DNA of 64,000 nt, taken from Tyto alba (taxonomy: Eukaryota; Chordata; Aves; Strigiformes; Tytonidae). Below, piece after piece: positions 51,261 to 64,000 of the stretch; the first letter of the stretch is position 1, and every line of letters starts with the position of its first letter. The DNA is taken from positions 1,283,230-1,347,229 of the forward strand of contig NW_024881324.1 in assembly GCF_018691265.1 (NCBI RefSeq). The letters are read 5' to 3'. The notes beneath the pieces are model-generated. The model searched no databases. It worked only from the letters and a program-made list of their open reading frames with translations, and was not told the origin of the DNA. The translations under genes were made by a program, and so were the position numbers.

Positions 51261-53414
51261 AGAAAGGTGAACGCTGCTGTGTCATTATGCTTCTACTGAC
51301 TACAGCTACCAAAGTCAGGATTTCCTCAGCTTGTCCTGTTCCCAACATGAACACTATCTGGGTAGAAAAAGATAATTTTTGGCCACTTTCTTGATTTATG
51401 GACATCCAACAGCCTAGTTTTAGCAGTTGTGGAGCTGTTGGCAGCAAATACTAGACCAGTGGTCACTGAATACACAGATTATCTCAACAGCTTGAATACA
51501 GAATGTCCGACAGGTCCAGAAGTCATGCCTAGGGTCGGGATATCCATTCATAGTAAATTCTGTATGCCCAGACAACGTTGGACTTACTGAAAATGGGCCA
51601 AATGTAATTAGTGCATTTAAAACATCCCATGTAAAAATATGAGAGCCCACTGACAGTCTCTCCGATCTCAGTTCAGAAGGAGGTGTATGTATTTTCCAGC
51701 TTACAGAAACACATAAGGAACATCCTTTGAAATTTACTGTGTGTGGATTGTACTGTCAGTGCAAAGGAATTGAGAGAATGGTGTCTCCTGTTAAAAGGAA
51801 GGTCACATACTTAATCAGAAGATATAAAGGGTCATATATAATAATCTTGCAAACAGAACAGCCACTCCTGTTTTTCTCAAAAATAAGTGATCACCATTTA
51901 AAAATAAGTACGTCAGAGGCAAAACAAAATTATATTTATCATTCCCACTATTTTTCTTTATTTCTGGAGTAAAAAATGCCTGTATAACTCCAGTTTGGCA
52001 TGTGCTTGATTGTTAATTGTTTCCGTTTCAGAGAATCTAATGTAATTGCTGCTGAGTGGCTCTTCTTTCCCACCAGTCCTGTTTTGCCTCTTATGAGGAA
52101 AAAAGCATTCTCAGCCAAGATTATTTTTTTTTTTTTAACCTGTATATAAATTTTGTCACTGCAGTGAAGAGCTCTTACCAGGTGTCCAAGCATCTAAGTT
52201 AATTATAGCTAGAGGATAAAGCTCTGTATTCATAAAAGTTATAGACAAAACTTGGGGGTGAGGGGGAAGGGTGGTCTTAGAGGTATTCATCATGTTGAAG
52301 CAGCTTTTGAGCTAAAAAAGAACATCTGAAGTCTTCATTAGGAATTATAAATTTCCACGTCTCATCATTCCAATTGCAGCCTTTGGGCACAAGTAAATAT
52401 TCCAAAATGAAGCTCAGCCACTTTCCCCTGTTTTCTACACAGACTTCCCTATGGTTTAATGTGGTTTTTAGTAGTAATCACAATTATTCATCTCTCACAT
52501 GGTAGCAAATATGCTGTAAATTTATACTAAATTCAGGGGGGCGGGACAGCCTTTACTATATAATAGGAAAGAATTTGGCCCCATCTAATACCAATTTTTA
52601 TCTTTGGGATCCCTCCCAACTGAATAGCGCATGCAAGGCTTGCTTTCAAGGCAGAAAAACTGCTTCATTGCCGAGAAGCCCTACAAATGAAGTCAGACCT
52701 CCCAGGAGCATGACATTGCTGGAGACTGATAGTCATGTATCTGCCTTTCTGCTGATTACGTACGAAGCAGAAAGGGAGCAATCCCAGGTGGGAGCCTTGA
52801 GGCAGAAGCTTGCTGAAGAGAAAGGGCCGTGTAGTGGAAGCATTGATGCCCTGTGCCCGTTGCTGAGGGGGTGGACAGACAGACCACTATCCCTTCTGCT
52901 CCCATGAAACGAGCCTTCGTGAGAAGAAGGGGTCAAAGCCCCGCGGCAGTCAAGGGAATATGTACCACTGATTGGAAATGGGAACTTGGGCTGCTTCTTG
53001 GTAGGAGATGCATCCAGTTTTACAGTTTTTTGGTTTGCTGCTTTGGGGGGGTTGTTCTCCCTTGGGCCAATTCCCAAGACATACAGATATTAGAAGCTCT
53101 GTAGAAGAATGGCAAAATGTAAAAGAGAGCCAAGGGTCTCAGAAAGAACTCTCAGCTCTGTCTTACATTTGGAAACCTGTGATTTTGTGTGATTTCTCAC
53201 AGGAATCAACTCAATAGTTTTGTCTGATCTGAGTTTTGAGTTCATTTGTTCCCACAGTAAAACACTGAAACTTCAAAGTAGAATCTCAGGGTATAGTGCA
53301 GTAAGATGTGAAGCCACGGTATTTTGAAATAATTGTTAAGAGATGTAGGGATAATCTAAATATTTTGGGGGAGGGGGTTGTTGCTTTGTGTTGCGGGGGG
53401 TTTTGCTGTTCTTT

Positions 53415-53419
<5 letters not shown>

Positions 53420-53462
<43 letters not shown>
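53420..53462. repeat. 43-T homopolymer tract
   Basis: An unbroken run of about 43 T. Length calls in such runs are unreliable. If it is the tail of a minus-strand retrocopy, the body would lie to the right, but I recognise nothing in the following 380 bp. Confidence 0.9.
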
Positions 53463-53845
53463 CAGTTTGGCACTTTCCTCTTTGCTCTCCCTAGCTTCCC
53501 AGTTAGGAACTAGGGCTCTTATGGTCAGATAAGCATATTGATCAGTAACTGAAATGTTTTTATTTCTTATCTTAAATAGATTTAAAGCTCAAATTGGTAT
53601 TAAATTTCAAGTTAAAAGTTATTTTGAATAGCTTCATTCAGCCATATATGTACATTGATCTACAACTACCTTTGTGGTTTACCTGATATCAGGTTCTACG
53701 ACCTTTCTACAGTAAAGTTTCCCATAATATTTTGAGTTGGATTTTTAAATTATTATTTAGAGAGTATCAAAATACATGAGTGAAGGACCTGCTATATTAT
53801 GCAATATACCTGTCTTCTTTTTTTTGCCATGATTTACCTTTGTTT

Positions 53846-54362
<517 letters not shown>

Positions 54363-57300
54363 TAAAAAGACTTTGATCAATAAGCCCATCACATTATGAC
54401 AGCTTTACTTCTCTGTCTTTATTAACTTCATTGATGAGTATTTGGCTATTGTTTTCCAGTGGTTTTGTTCTGAAAGAATAGTGATCTGTAAGAGAAGTGT
54501 TCAAAAATGCTATGGGATTGAGAACTGTAAGTCCCATTTCCAAAGCAATTCAAGAAGCACTCGGGCTCTCAGAAGTTTTGTCTTTAGGAGGCATGTTTTG
54601 GTTTAGCTTGAGTAAGTATCCAAAGGGCAAGTGCTCATGAGAATAAGTAACTCTGGTTTTAAAATCAGGTTATCTATTTTATTTTTGAGGTACTTAGAAT
54701 TTTATTCATATAGTTTGAGTAGCCTTTGTCTGGGTTTTATATTCTTATGTGTAAAAAGACCAAAACTTCACCTGCATTTGTATTTTCTTCCTGATCACTG
54801 CACATCTGTTTGGTGTTAGCTTGTCAGAGATTCCAGTGGCAGGTCAGTAATAGTGTGGAATGACTGGACGGTTTAGAAGGAGTAGAAGATGCAATATTTA
54901 AAAATCAAACTGTTGTTGGTAGCACTTTCAATCACTCTATTGCTGCCTCTCTGCAAGGAAGGATTTTACACACTAGTGATGGTTTCAATCACATTAGTAA
55001 AGTATTTAAAAGTTAAGTTTTTTAACATTCTACCAGTTAAAGCATTCAGTCTGCTGAGTAGATTTTTATACCATATTTGCTGATTAAAGATAGCCCTGTT
55101 ATGTATGCCCTCAACTGGGTCATGTCAACAACATTTTGACAATAAACTTCCACCTTTCATCTTTTGCTCCCCAGCTGTGGGCCTCACCTCACCTTTGCAG
55201 CCTGTGAAACATCTACCTAAAATCTCAGATTACTTAGATGATGCTTACTTCTGCTAAGATGTTTGATTTGTTAAATTTCCAAACTTGTTTAGCGTTACTT
55301 CAATGCTTGTTTAAATTCACAGTTTTTACAGTTGTCTGAGGTTGGAAAGGTAGTCCTTGTGTATCCCTGTTCCTTCCTCTCAAAGTTCGGGGAAGCATCG
55401 ATCATTTTAAGATTTGGAATGAGCCTCAGTTCCAGTGTTCAAGTACATAACCCAGGTTTAAGCCCATATCTAAATTCTGGTTACAGTGTAATCAGTTCTG
55501 CAGCTTTCCAATTCTAGCAGCATATTATACACTAAAAGTAGATTCTGTGCAAACGCATCCCCCTCCCAAATTGTATCGATACACAACTTTCACAGAAAAA
55601 TTATATATCTTGAGCGCCAGGAAATTATTAAGGAAAGATACTCAATACCTGAGAAAGTGTAACCCATCAACACAGTTAAATACCTCTGTAGGAGTTTACT
55701 GCATGCCCAGCATGGAGAAATTGTCAATTATTTCAGTAGCTTCTACCTCAGGTGTTTTTTTTTCTGGTATTTCCTCAATCTTCTTTTCTATTTTGTATTT
55801 TGATCGTGTGCTGATTATGCCCCATGACAGCAAGCGGATCCCTTGAAGTCATACTCCTTCACGGGGGCTGAGTGTGTCCACCTTTGTCTCAGTATCATGT
55901 ACTACAGCACCAGTGTTCAGCATCTCAACCCCCTCCTCCCTTTTCTCTCCTCCTCCGCTCTCCCCCTCCCCTTGCTCTCCAGATAGTCCATTCTCCCAAG
56001 GAAGCAACCATAGCAGAAGTCTCCTCTGATTCATTACCATTTCATAGTACGAACGGCACTTTGTAAAACCATAGGCAAGCACAAATGTTGAGGAAAGGAC
56101 ATAATACATGCAGATTTGTCATGAGTTTTGTAATTACCTTTGCATTCTTCAAGGAATCCCAGAAGCATAAGGAAGGAAGGAAGTAGTGTTGGTTTGGCCC
56201 CAGATGACTTTAAAACTATGGTGCATTGCATTGCGGGATCCTATTAATAATTAAACTATCTGTCACTTACAAACAACATACATTCCAAATTAAATTTAAG
56301 CAAAAGGAAAAAAAAAGATCATTTGGGACTGAATTAGTGGGCTTCAGAGAGAAATAAATAATAATCAAACATCTGTGTTCTAAATAGTACGTGCTTTATC
56401 AGACAAACAACTGTTACCATCTCATTGTATAAAACGGCTTGGGGAAAACACCGTAGCTCAAAAGCAAAGTCTCAGTTAGAAAGGGAAAAAAAAGTTCATT
56501 AACAAGTCAGGAAGTGATTGAAAGTTGCCATGTTGCTGTATTGCCTTTTTCTTCTGTTGTCTCTGCCATCAGTAAAAACGTACTTATTTTAGTACTCAAT
56601 TTAGTGGACAAATGACAACTCAAAATCTAAGGAAAAAATGCTAATGGCATACATCTGAAAAGTACAGCAGCTGAAACTTCCAAATATTCTGAGCATCAAA
56701 ATATGATCACATCTTCCTTACTTGATGAGTTTTCAAGCACTTTGTGTCCCGTGAAGGTTATAGTGTTTATTTTTGCAAGGGAGCAGATAAAGAATACTGA
56801 ATTAATAAATAGCTAAAGAGGGAAAACTTTCTATTACCTCCATGCTGCCAAGACATGCTGCTAAGGCATGCTGCTGACCAGACATTAATGTATCGCTAAT
56901 ACATTCAAGGGTGAGAAAAATGACCCGAATAAACCAGTAATAAATAACAATACAGTACACTAATTAGCCTAGTGTAATATTTCATAACACACAGGCTATT
57001 TTTGTACTTCCTCCTCTCCTTACATTCATTTTTCTGCCTCTTGAAAGCCATTGGGGTAGCATGAGATTGCAGGATAATAAACCAAGTAAACTTATAATTT
57101 GGACTACAATAGGATGACTTTCTGTGTGCCTCCTACCAACACATACCCCTTCTCCACACCAGATCATACCCTCTACTGTATCACTATGACTCAGGAACAG
57201 TGGTGGGTAGCTACAAATGATCCATGACAAGATCACACGCAAAAATCCATTGATAACATAGAGAAAGCTTTGACTATTTCATATTATTGTTAGGAGGGTT

Positions 57301-58087
57301 TTTTTCCTCTTTTCCTGAAGTGCAGCACTTGATTGCTGCTATGCCTGCATGTCTGCAGGTTAGGATTCTGCTACCTTTTGAGCAGGCGGCTGTCTGTTTG
57401 TCTACTCCTTAGGTAACTGTGTTAAAATATCCTATTCCAGCTGTAACACTTGTTTTACAAGAGCCCTGGTTTTGTCTGACACAATATGGAACAACATTTG
57501 TCATTCGTTATCAGGGGTGATATATTTGTTAGCCTGCAGAGAAACATCTGCTGTGCTTTAATCTCTAGTGTGCAGGCCAATATTCATAGGATACAGCTGT
57601 ATAAAATCACAGTATTAGATGGGGCTGTCCAGTCTGACATGAAGGCTAGCTGGCAGGCAGACAGAAACAGATTTTATTATCTGCCTTTTACATATTTATT
57701 TGTGTCAAATATTTCTGAGAATCCATACATTAAAGCCCTTTTTATGCATTGTTGTTTTGCAGTGACAAGTCATCGACAGCCAAATGAGAAATTTATGTTA
57801 CATATTTAATATGGACATCTGAATGATTATCAAATCTATAGAAGCCAAGCCTGCCCAATCACCCCTAAATAATGGATGAGAAGTGGATGTGACTCAATTT
57901 GTTCAGTATAAAACCTAGACGACCTCTGTCTCTCATTTCATCACTGCGGCACTGTCATTATTTGCTTCTATTCATCTCACTTGGCATCACTCAATAAAAT
58001 CTGCACATGATAAAGAGAATAACCTTGGTCAATAGTAAGAAAGTGGGGGGATGAAAAATGATAATTTCCTCTCCTCACAGGTATGGT

Positions 58088-58110
58088 GCCATGATGTATG
58101 CCATCATGGC
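58088..58110. repeat. Perfect 9-bp inverted repeat with 5-base loop
   Basis: GCCATGATG (58088-58096) and CATCATGGC (58102-58110) are exact reverse complements around TATGC. The hairpin follows a pyrimidine tract ending in CAG (about 58065-58080) that resembles a splice acceptor. The frame beyond is 84 codons and unremarkable. Confidence 0.8.
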
Positions 58111-60542
58111 TATAGGAACTTCAGAAAGATGCTGGCATGTAGTCGTAATAAGAGGAGACAAAAACTTTAATGAGATGGTTGGATGTAGGGAGGACGGATG
58201 GGCTGGATTAATGTCCTTTCATTTAGTTTGTGGGTTTATGGTGAGGAAATTTTTAAGAGGGATTTATAACAGAAGAAAAAAGTCACTGGAAATATGGCTT
58301 TATTTAAAATAATTGCAGAAACATTCTTGCAAGGGAAAGATGGTGTAGGTATTTTATAGAAGTTGCAACAAATTCCTCTGCTGTTATCCAGCAAACGTTT
58401 GATGGCCTCATGAAATACATTTTTCATTGAGACTACTGAAGAAGTACTTGAAATAACAGACTACGTTAAAATTACAGGTCATTGTAAAAAATGTGTCAAA
58501 GAGGAATAAGAGAGACCCAGCTGTGCAGATCACATTTTGAAAGTAAATCATGCTCTTTGAAAATATTTCAGTAGGGCTGCCTGTGATGTGAAAGCTTCAT
58601 ATCTAACATTATATATCCACGTTCCTTTTTAGAGGTCCCATGGTTGAGTTGATATGTCAATAAGTGAATGCAGGAATGACAGGAGTTAACTTCATAACCA
58701 ACAAGATGAGAAGGCTTCTGGTCTCAGAAATGTCCAAAATGTGTAACTGGATCTCATGGTAGCAAAGATGAAGACCTATGTCATGCTCTAACAGCTCAGT
58801 GGAGCACACTGTAATTTTAAAGCTCAGTATTCATATAAATATCCTACAAAAGAGTTACAAAAATGGACAAAGCTATAGAAGGTTGCAGGGAAAGATGATA
58901 GGAACAGAAGGTTAGGAGGGATATAAAGGGTAGGAAATAGTAAGCAAAAAGCAGGCAGAATTGGGCTGCACTGTGCTGATTAAAGATTGGGTTACTGCTG
59001 CATTTAAAAAAGGAACGGAGTCAGTGAGTCTGAGGATGTTGGCTAGACAGTTGCAGGCTGTTACTGCAGAAGCAGCAGCAGAGTATCAACCTGCAACTTT
59101 GGAAGGGGTAAGAAGCATAAGGGAACTAGGTAGTAAAAGAAAAAAAAAGAATGATGGGAACTTAAGAGGAGATGGGATCATAACAGGTCAAAACATAGCT
59201 ATAGCATTGAATTCAGAGACTGATGAGGAATACAGAAGCAGCATTGTATAATGTACAAGATGTGGCTTTGTAGGAGTGAGAAATGACTGCAGTGGCTTTT
59301 CATATCCATACGATGTAAAAATTTATCATGGGGTTGTTGAGTTTTTTTCTCAAGTAGTTCAGAAGAGAGAGTTGCAAATCAGTCTCACATGTAAGGGAAG
59401 CTGTCATTTGGCAGCCTTGCAGAGCAAAGCAACCCGTTTTGCAAAGAAGAACTTGTGGTTGACTTTGAAACAATTTCAGATGAAGGGAAGAGGCTCACAG
59501 TTGAGGATAGTGTTTGAAATGCAGCTATCCTGCCAAAGAGGAGTGTGTTTGCTTCAGCAAGAATTAGCTGCAGACGATGAAGTGGAAAGCAGGGGTCAAA
59601 ATGCATGCGGCAGAAGGAAAGAAAACAGGGAGATGGGACATCAGGATCAGAGAGGAAGTGTAGGTATCTCTTACCCATGAGAAAGTTGAGGTGAATTACA
59701 AAATAACTTGGCCAGTATAGGAAAAGAAGCAAAGAAAAAGGTAATCCCAGCTTTGGCAAGTGTCTAGAGAAAAAGACAACGTTTAGCAAGCTGTTGAACT
59801 AAATTCAGCTAAACTAGCAAGGGAGTGGAAGATGCCCCAGTATTCAAGATTAACTTCTGTGAATGCATCATGGAAAAATGAGGGAGTGAAGGTCAGCAAG
59901 GGACACCGGGCCTGGCAGGAACAATGGTGTTGTAAAGCTAGTAGGTAACAAAAAAGGGTTAAGTAATGAAAGGGTATTTGATGGAAGCGTTCAGAGACAG
60001 AACCTGCCAGAAAAAATAATCATATTTAGATGAGAAAATTATGTTAAATTCTTAGCTATGTCAGCTGGTGACAGTGTGGGTCTTTTGTATGGGGGGGATT
60101 TTGAGTTCTCGAGATGCAGTAGATGCTGCCACAGATGACAGCTGTACCTGAAGCAGGAGACAGAGGTTAGTAAGTAAAGTGCAGGTTAAGTACTGAGTTT
60201 TAAAACTGGTTTTTAATACATTAAAGATCAGAGAGAACTCATCTATAAAATATCTGTGGGGGGTGAGGACACTGGAAGAATTCTCTGTATTATTGAGAGA
60301 AACAAGATGCTGGGTTGCAGAGGGAGATGGGGTTGAGGAAGGGATGAGAACTTTCCCGTTTCTTTGAAATTATAAGAAATATGTTATTTGCAGACCAGTG
60401 ATTATCCAGGGAATAGATAAAATTCCTCCTAAAAAAAAAATAATGAAGAGTAAAAGTAGAAATTCTGAAGAAAGACTAAAATAATGAGAAATGTTGAACT
60501 GACAACACAAGAATTTCTGCAAAAATTTCTCACTTGTCTTTA

Positions 60543-61037
60543 ATGGGGCAAGAAGATTTATACAAATATATTGAAGTTCCCGAGCTTCTACATCAGATTT
60601 ATTTATTTCCTTTTCTCCATATTGACAATGTCATCCTACTAAGAGTCAAAATTAATGTCAGAATTAAAAAGGAACCACTTTTCTTCTTCTCACCCCTATA
60701 CATAGAGATGCTACTGGTGTCTGTAGGTTGCAATAATAGGTGCAAAATAAAAAAAGTGTATATAACATGCTTGGTTTTCCAGGACTATGTTCAGATGAGA
60801 GCTTTTGTTTTATTTCTCATCAGAACTACAGAAATCAACTTGACAAGGCATGTCAGCATATTCAGGAATTATCTGGGAAAATCATATGCAAAGGCAGCGC
60901 CAGTTAGGAGTGGTGAATTGCTTGAAATCATTTGTAATAGTCATGAGCAGTTTGATCGTTTCCCCAGCCTTTTGAAGCCATGTGATTTGTGCTGTAAAGC
61001 TAATGCTGGCAATAAAGAACCCATGCCTATCTGTTAA
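60543..61037 (+). other. Open frame of 164 codons, coding status doubtful
   Basis: The longest non-repeat frame in the window. From its first ATG it gives MGQEDLYKYIEVPELL ... and ends ...NAGNKEPMPIC before TAA. It is rich in hydrophobic residues and shows no signal peptide, repeated motif or domain I recognise. There is no recognisable promoter, splice context or poly(A) signal tied to it. By a rough estimate from base composition a frame this long is somewhat unexpected but not excluded by chance in 64 kb. I treat it as an open frame only. Confidence 0.2.
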
Positions 61038-64000
61038 TCAGGTTGAAGATGGCAGCTGTTTCACATCAAGAGGATTTTAAGACAAAAGCAGAATAAAATA
61101 CAAGACAGACAGAGAAAGGAAAATTCTATTCTTTGTCAGAGGCTAAAATTGATTGTGATGATTTAAACAACTCCAATGAAGACCTTTGTGTATGCTGAAC
61201 AGATAGTGGGGAATATTGTGTTTCATTGATGAAGCACTGATACAATCAGCTTCAGGATTCACTGAATGCCTTGAAATCCTTTTCTAATTCCTTTACTTTT
61301 CGAAGTCTCTAATGTGTTGGAGAAAGTTACAGTCTCGTCCTTTGGTGCCCCAGCCTTCAAAATGGCATTAATTATTGCCACTTTTTTCTTAGAGTTATAT
61401 GAGAATAAAGGTTATAAGATATTATCTTTCTGACATTTAAAGGAGGGGGGGTTTAATTCTATCAGAAGATTTATATGATTTATTCCAAATGTTTCTTCAT
61501 TTATGTCATGTGCTGACCTGATAAAGAGACCCAGTAGGAGAAAGGACAATTCTACCTTTTAGTGTAGATGAAACAGAAGTCTGAAAGAGCTCTGAAGTAA
61601 AATGTAGGGTATCAGTGGGGGAAATCCTTGTCTCTTCGCAGTCAGTAAGAGGTTTTCTGTTAAGTTTGGCAGAGCCTAGATTTACTTGCTGTGTTGCTTC
61701 AGATTTGAGCAACTCCAACAAAGCTTTCTTATGTTGGTTTTATCACACCCAGCAAAGACCTCTACACATGGTGTTCTGGTTTTAGTGCTCACCATTTTAT
61801 TAATATATTAATGACTATTATTTGATTCCAGCAAAAAGAAAGCAATTAAGACATACTGGTAAATACTTAATATACTCATTATACCTTTTCCTTCCTTACT
61901 CAAAACCAGCTCTCTTGTTTCTCTGTATGGAGGGACTCTTAATTTTATAGGTAAATGATGAATTATAGAACCATATTATAACAATGTCTCTCTGCCTAAG
62001 ACATCTAGTCAGTGTCATGTAATCCATGTATTTTGAGACTTGCCCTACTCTTCAAGAAGCCTCAAACAGACGAATGAATGCCACAACGTTTTATCTTTTT
62101 GCTTCCATAAATTCCACAAGGCTAAGAGAGGGTAAGTTTATAACATTACTAACAGCTTTCCTGTACACCAAAACATTACCAGTTCTGTCCTACAGTATCA
62201 GATATAGCAGGATTTCACTGGAACTTTAAATGGATACCGGTGGGAAGGGCATGGGCTCACTCTTCAGTGAGCCCCACAACATGTTTTCAGTCCATGAATG
62301 TCTCAAGATTACAGACTTTAAGTTCATGGTGGTTTTAGATTTTTTTTAAAGCGGGCTTTTATGACTCTCTCTGGGTTTTGTAGAGTTGGACAAAGGCACC
62401 TGGTTTTGCAGATGCAGGGAAGTGAATAAATAGTCCTAATAAAAACCTTAAACACTCATCAAGAATTTCCTGAAATATTTCCTCAGTAGCATGCTTTACA
62501 CATATTTGCATTTATTTACTCATGTGCACAAAAAATACATTGAAGAATATCTGCACTGTGCTGTATCTTTGTACATTTAGCATGTATATATTAAAATTAC
62601 CAAAGAACTACAAATAATACCACATATGCAGTCTCTGTGGAGGAAAAAAACGAAGCAAAGGTCAAAATATGTTATCAACATGCAAGTTTTTATCTTATAA
62701 GTTGCTAAATGGATTCAATATATGTTATATTTATTGCAGAAACACACCCTGGTTAAACACTAAATATACTGGTGACATTTGACCTTTTGTTTGTATCACA
62801 ATCATATAGTATGCATTAATAGCATACTCATTTATATGCTTATCTGTACATTCTGATGCATCATTTCATCTTTTTTTACTGAAATATGTTTCTTTTTGTT
62901 TTCCCATTTTGTACCACTGTTCCTGTACCTTAGTAAAGCTAGCTACAATTGTTACTGTAGCTGAATACATGGGCAATTATTTTCAAACAGCTGGAAACTT
63001 TTTGAGGCTCGTTTTTCTGCTCTGCGAGGTATTAGTAGGTAGCTCTTCTTTCATGATGGATTGCATGGCCCTGCCTTAAGACTACCTACATTTTCAATCT
63101 CCTTTTGCTTATACTTAACAGTGAAGAGGTCTGTAACTTGAACCACACAACTATCAGGTTCCACACAGGAGCCTCAGTATTTGGCAAATTATTTGCCTTT
63201 GTTGCATTCATTTTTGTTTATAAAATACTAATTACCTCTTTTATTGTTTGAAGAGATTAAAAGTTAATAGGAGAAACTAAATAAACAGAATGCCATTCTG
63301 CACAAACTATATAAGCTGGTAATTAATTTCTGGCCTCCTCTGAGCTAATTAACTCATATAAAGAAATGAAGTTAATGAACCATAATTCTAGTCATACAAG
63401 TGTAGATACAAGCAGTTTGACTTAATGAATTAATAAGATATTTCCTTTCTTAGAGGTTTTTCAATTGTCTCCCTAGTCTGTAGGCCTTCTTAATGTTTCT
63501 TTCTGGCTAAAATATTTAATAAATGGCAGGGCAACCTGGAGATGGGACTTTGCAAATTTTACTGTCACGAATGAGACCACAATTTCAGATCAAACAGGGA
63601 ATTCTAGCTCAGCTGGGTGATGAATCTTTGATATACAACAGAGATGTTTGATTCTGGCTGGAGGTGATGCAGTAACCATTTTAGACTGAGAAGTAACAGT
63701 TTCCAAAAACTCAGTCACTTTGTTTTATCTGGATTAAGGCGCAAATAAAAATGAAATAATTAATAATTATAATGATATCCCTTTGGCTGAGTGAAAGGAT
63801 CGATTGTTGGTTTAGACTGCTGACAACCTCATTTCTATCAGCATTTCATCTGGAATTTGCACTGTTATCTGAGCCTGCTGTAATCAAAACTTGAGTCAGA
63901 TGTATAATTCTTAGTTAATCCTGAGAAAAAGATTGTTTATCTCATGCTCCCTGATTTCTTCTGGAAACAAGACTTAGTTTGCCTGTTTAACCACAGTACC

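Larger units (their letters stand above)
39951..53419. other. Anonymous AT-rich DNA
   Basis: No gene is supportable over about 13 kb. Low-complexity tracts include 21 A at 42706-42726 and 24 T at 43284-43307. A 42-bp tandem duplication lies at 44430-44513. GC-richer, CpG-containing patches occur at about 51090-51260 and 52860-52960. A non-repetitive AT-rich block at about 49850-50260 looks like conserved non-coding DNA. Minus-strand frame 44811-45128 (105 codons) has no domain I know. Confidence 0.65.
54363..64000. other. Anonymous AT-rich DNA to the window end
   Basis: No gene is supportable. Contents worth knowing are a pyrimidine-rich tract at about 55926-55980, a short perfect inverted repeat at 58088-58110, a purine-skewed stretch at about 58830-60480, and the longest non-repeat frame in the window at 60543-61037 (plus strand, no known domain). 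AT-rich, non-repetitive blocks at about 57470-58020 and 63180-63960 have TAATTA-type words and few simple repeats. Confidence 0.65.

Noticed and set aside
56853..56880. CATGCTGC repeated three times with short spacers
   Set aside because: Too short and irregular to separate from chance.

Overview
The window looks like nuclear DNA from a bird, probably a neoavian species. It is AT-rich and repeat-poor, and almost all recognisable interspersed repeats are CR1 LINE fragments. It also holds two solo-LTR-like copies of one endogenous-retrovirus family whose sequence (TCATGGTTT start, A-rich middle, TTAACTCTAT near the end) I recognise from bird genomes. I find no intact protein-coding gene, rRNA, tRNA, CRISPR array or prokaryotic operon. 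The open reading frames are short, lack recognisable domains, often lack an ATG, or lie in simple repeats or dead CR1 copies. Gene desert or the inside of a very large intron fits best. Nothing in the sequence tells me which chromosome or host gene it belongs to.

Layout. 1-5204: AT-rich, anonymous. 5205-5700: CR1 3' end on the plus strand, ending in the diagnostic octamer repeat. 5701-21118: anonymous, with poly-A/T tracts and a small isolated CpG-rich patch near 15.6-15.9 kb. 21119-23145: a (TTTTG)n tract, a G-rich quadruplex candidate, a 561-bp LTR with a perfect 5-bp target duplication, then a 150-bp (AAAAT)n array. 26946-28302: a plus-strand CR1 in which the endonuclease region is joined directly to the 3' part, so the reverse-transcriptase core is missing; a 22-A run and about 660 bp of unassigned, broken-frame sequence follow. 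28991-37769: anonymous. 37770-39950: a minus-strand CR1 carrying reverse-transcriptase remains, split by a 654-bp second LTR copy. 39951-53845: anonymous, with a 42-bp tandem duplication, a second CpG-richer patch near 51.1-51.25 kb and a 43-T tract. 53846-54362: a very long (AAAG)n array. 54363-64000: anonymous, including a purine-skewed stretch (58.8-60.5 kb) and AT-rich blocks that resemble conserved regulatory DNA.

The elements do not work together as a system; the window records layered, decayed insertions. The most informative part is 37.8-40.0 kb: a CR1 was inserted, an LTR element landed inside it, and an (AAAAT) seed inside that LTR then expanded to about 20 units. The sister LTR at 21.7 kb still has about two units. 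I did not find a convincing new biological system. The most useful leads are the repeat expansions, the chimeric CR1 with its unassigned flank, and several blocks to test for conservation. All family matches rest on recalled consensus sequences, not on a search.
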